DNA of 6,641 nt, from NCBI GenBank assembly GCA_004298295.1, contig SCUH01000185.1, forward strand, positions 1 through 6,641. The letters run 5' to 3'. The translations under genes and the position numbers were made by a program. Below the pieces are notes generated by a model. The model saw nothing but the letters and a program-made list of their open reading frames with translations, was not told the origin of the DNA and did no database searches. Shown here piece by piece: positions 5,960 through 6,641 of the stretch (positions are counted from its first letter, which is position 1; each line of letters begins with the position of its first letter). The DNA comes from Betaproteobacteria bacterium. GTDB taxonomy: Bacteria > Pseudomonadota > Gammaproteobacteria > Burkholderiales > SG8-39.

Positions 5960-6641
5960 TCATGGCGCCTGCAGCGCGGCGAGCCGCTCCTTGGCGAACT
6001 GGACGAACGTGTTGACCAGCCGCGAGCGGAACTTTTCCTTCGGATAGACCACCGAGAAATTGCGGATCAGGCGCGGCGCGAGCGGCACCCGCACCAGCTG
6101 TCCGAGCCGCGTTTCCTTGACCACCGCGGCGCGCGACAGAATGGTGAAGCCGAGCCCGGTCGCCACCAGCCCCTTGAGCGCTTCGGGGCTGCCGAGCTCC
6201 ATCACCACGTTGAGCGAGTCCGGCGCCACGCCGGATGTCTGCAGGTACTGGTCGATCACCTCGCGCGTGCCGGAACCGGCTTCGCGGCTGATGAAGGGAT
6301 ACTGCACCAGCTGCTTCGGGGTCGCCGATTTCAGCCGCGCGAGCGGGTGCGAGGGCGCGCACACCGCCTGCAGCTCGTCCTCGCAGCAGACGTCGGTGAC
6401 GACGCTGTCGCGGTGCGACGGCGCCTCGATGAAGCCGATGTCGATCGTGTGCTCGGCAACCCGGTTCTCGACCGTCTCCGAATTGGCCACCGCGAGGCGC
6501 GGCTGGACTTTCGGGTATTTCGACTTGAAATCGCCGAGCACCTGGGGCAGCAGGAACTCCGCGATCGTGGTGCTCGCGCCCACCAGCAGCAGTCCGCCGA
6601 CCTCGCCCGTCATCTCCTTCAGGCGCAGGTCGAGCTCGGCC
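5960..6641 (-). CDS. LysR-type transcriptional regulator, YeiE/CysL-like (N terminus outside the window)
   Basis: This is the effector-binding part of a LysR-type regulator. The reading frame is open to the window edge, and nine codons before the first ATG (6613) read AELDLRLKE, which fits the linker helix. The ATG is therefore internal. About 226 residues are present, so the missing part (roughly 75) would be the winged helix-turn-helix. Counting from the internal Met: GLLLVGASTTIAEFLLP (7-23) opens the ligand domain, with the serine/threonine loop that usually contacts the ligand. VANSETVENRV (42-52), DIGFIE (58-63), REAGSGTRE (110-118), MELGSPEALK (138-147) and GLGFTILSR (153-161) follow. 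This series resembles E. coli YeiE and the CysL-like group, which often respond to sulfur-related ligands, but the ligand here cannot be read from sequence. The gene lies in the same direction as alr rather than divergent, so its target is unclear. Confidence 0.88.
   Translation of the reverse strand, partial: AELDLRLKEMTGEVGGLLLVGASTTIAEFLLPQVLGDFKSKYPKVQPRLAVANSETVENRVAEHTIDIGFIEAPSHRDSVVTDVCCEDELQAVCAPSHPLARLKSATPKQLVQYPFISREAGSGTREVIDQYLQTSGVAPDSLNVVMELGSPEALKGLVATGLGFTILSRAAVVKETRLGQLVRVPLAPRLIRNFSVVYPKEKFRSRLVNTFVQFAKERLAALQAP

Noticed and set aside
6611..6613. ATG as the start of the LysR-type gene
   Set aside because: The frame continues upstream to the window edge with residues that fit the LysR linker helix, so the gene is cut by the window rather than short.
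1..6641. CRISPR arrays, tRNA or rRNA genes, insertion sequences, prophage or defence genes
   Set aside because: I saw no spaced direct repeats, tRNA-like folds, transposase motifs or terminal inverted repeats. The window is almost filled by core genes.

Overview
The window is gene-dense, high-GC bacterial DNA with short intergenic gaps. It holds six complete protein genes, one partial gene at the right edge, and possibly the last four codons of another gene at the left edge. The gene set (hpnC-hpnD-hpnE, hemG, alr-radA and a YeiE/CysL-like LysR regulator) points to a Gram-negative proteobacterium. From memory, the alr-radA pairing and the LysR type fit Betaproteobacteria best, while HemG is more typical of Gammaproteobacteria. 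This placement is an inference from gene content, because the window has no rRNA or marker gene that would settle it.

Left half, plus strand (1-3464): a tightly packed operon. hpnC (12-848), hpnD (845-1678) and hpnE (1675-2940) encode the three-enzyme bacterial route to squalene. HpnD joins two farnesyl diphosphates to presqualene diphosphate, HpnC converts that to hydroxysqualene, and the flavoprotein HpnE reduces it to squalene, the usual precursor of hopanoids. No squalene-hopene cyclase is in the window. The fourth gene, hemG (2937-3464), encodes a flavodoxin-like, quinone-dependent protoporphyrinogen IX dehydrogenase of heme synthesis. Each gene overlaps the next by exactly four bases (GTGA, GTGA, ATGA), which suggests translational coupling. 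The GTGA at 12-15 suggests the same arrangement with a gene to the left.

Right half, minus strand (3494-6641): read in the direction of transcription, this is the C-terminal three quarters of a LysR-type regulator (stop at 5960), then alr (alanine racemase, D-alanine for peptidoglycan), then radA (DNA-repair and branch-migration ATPase). alr and radA overlap by one or four bases depending on the radA start, and 40 bases separate the regulator from alr.

The two gene blocks converge on a 29-base gap (3465-3493). The gap and the end of hemG hold a GC-alternating inverted repeat but no T-tract, so no standard terminator is visible. I see no tRNA, rRNA, CRISPR array, insertion sequence or prophage gene. 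Most of the window is ordinary core metabolism. The point most worth a second look is the coupling of hemG to the squalene genes.
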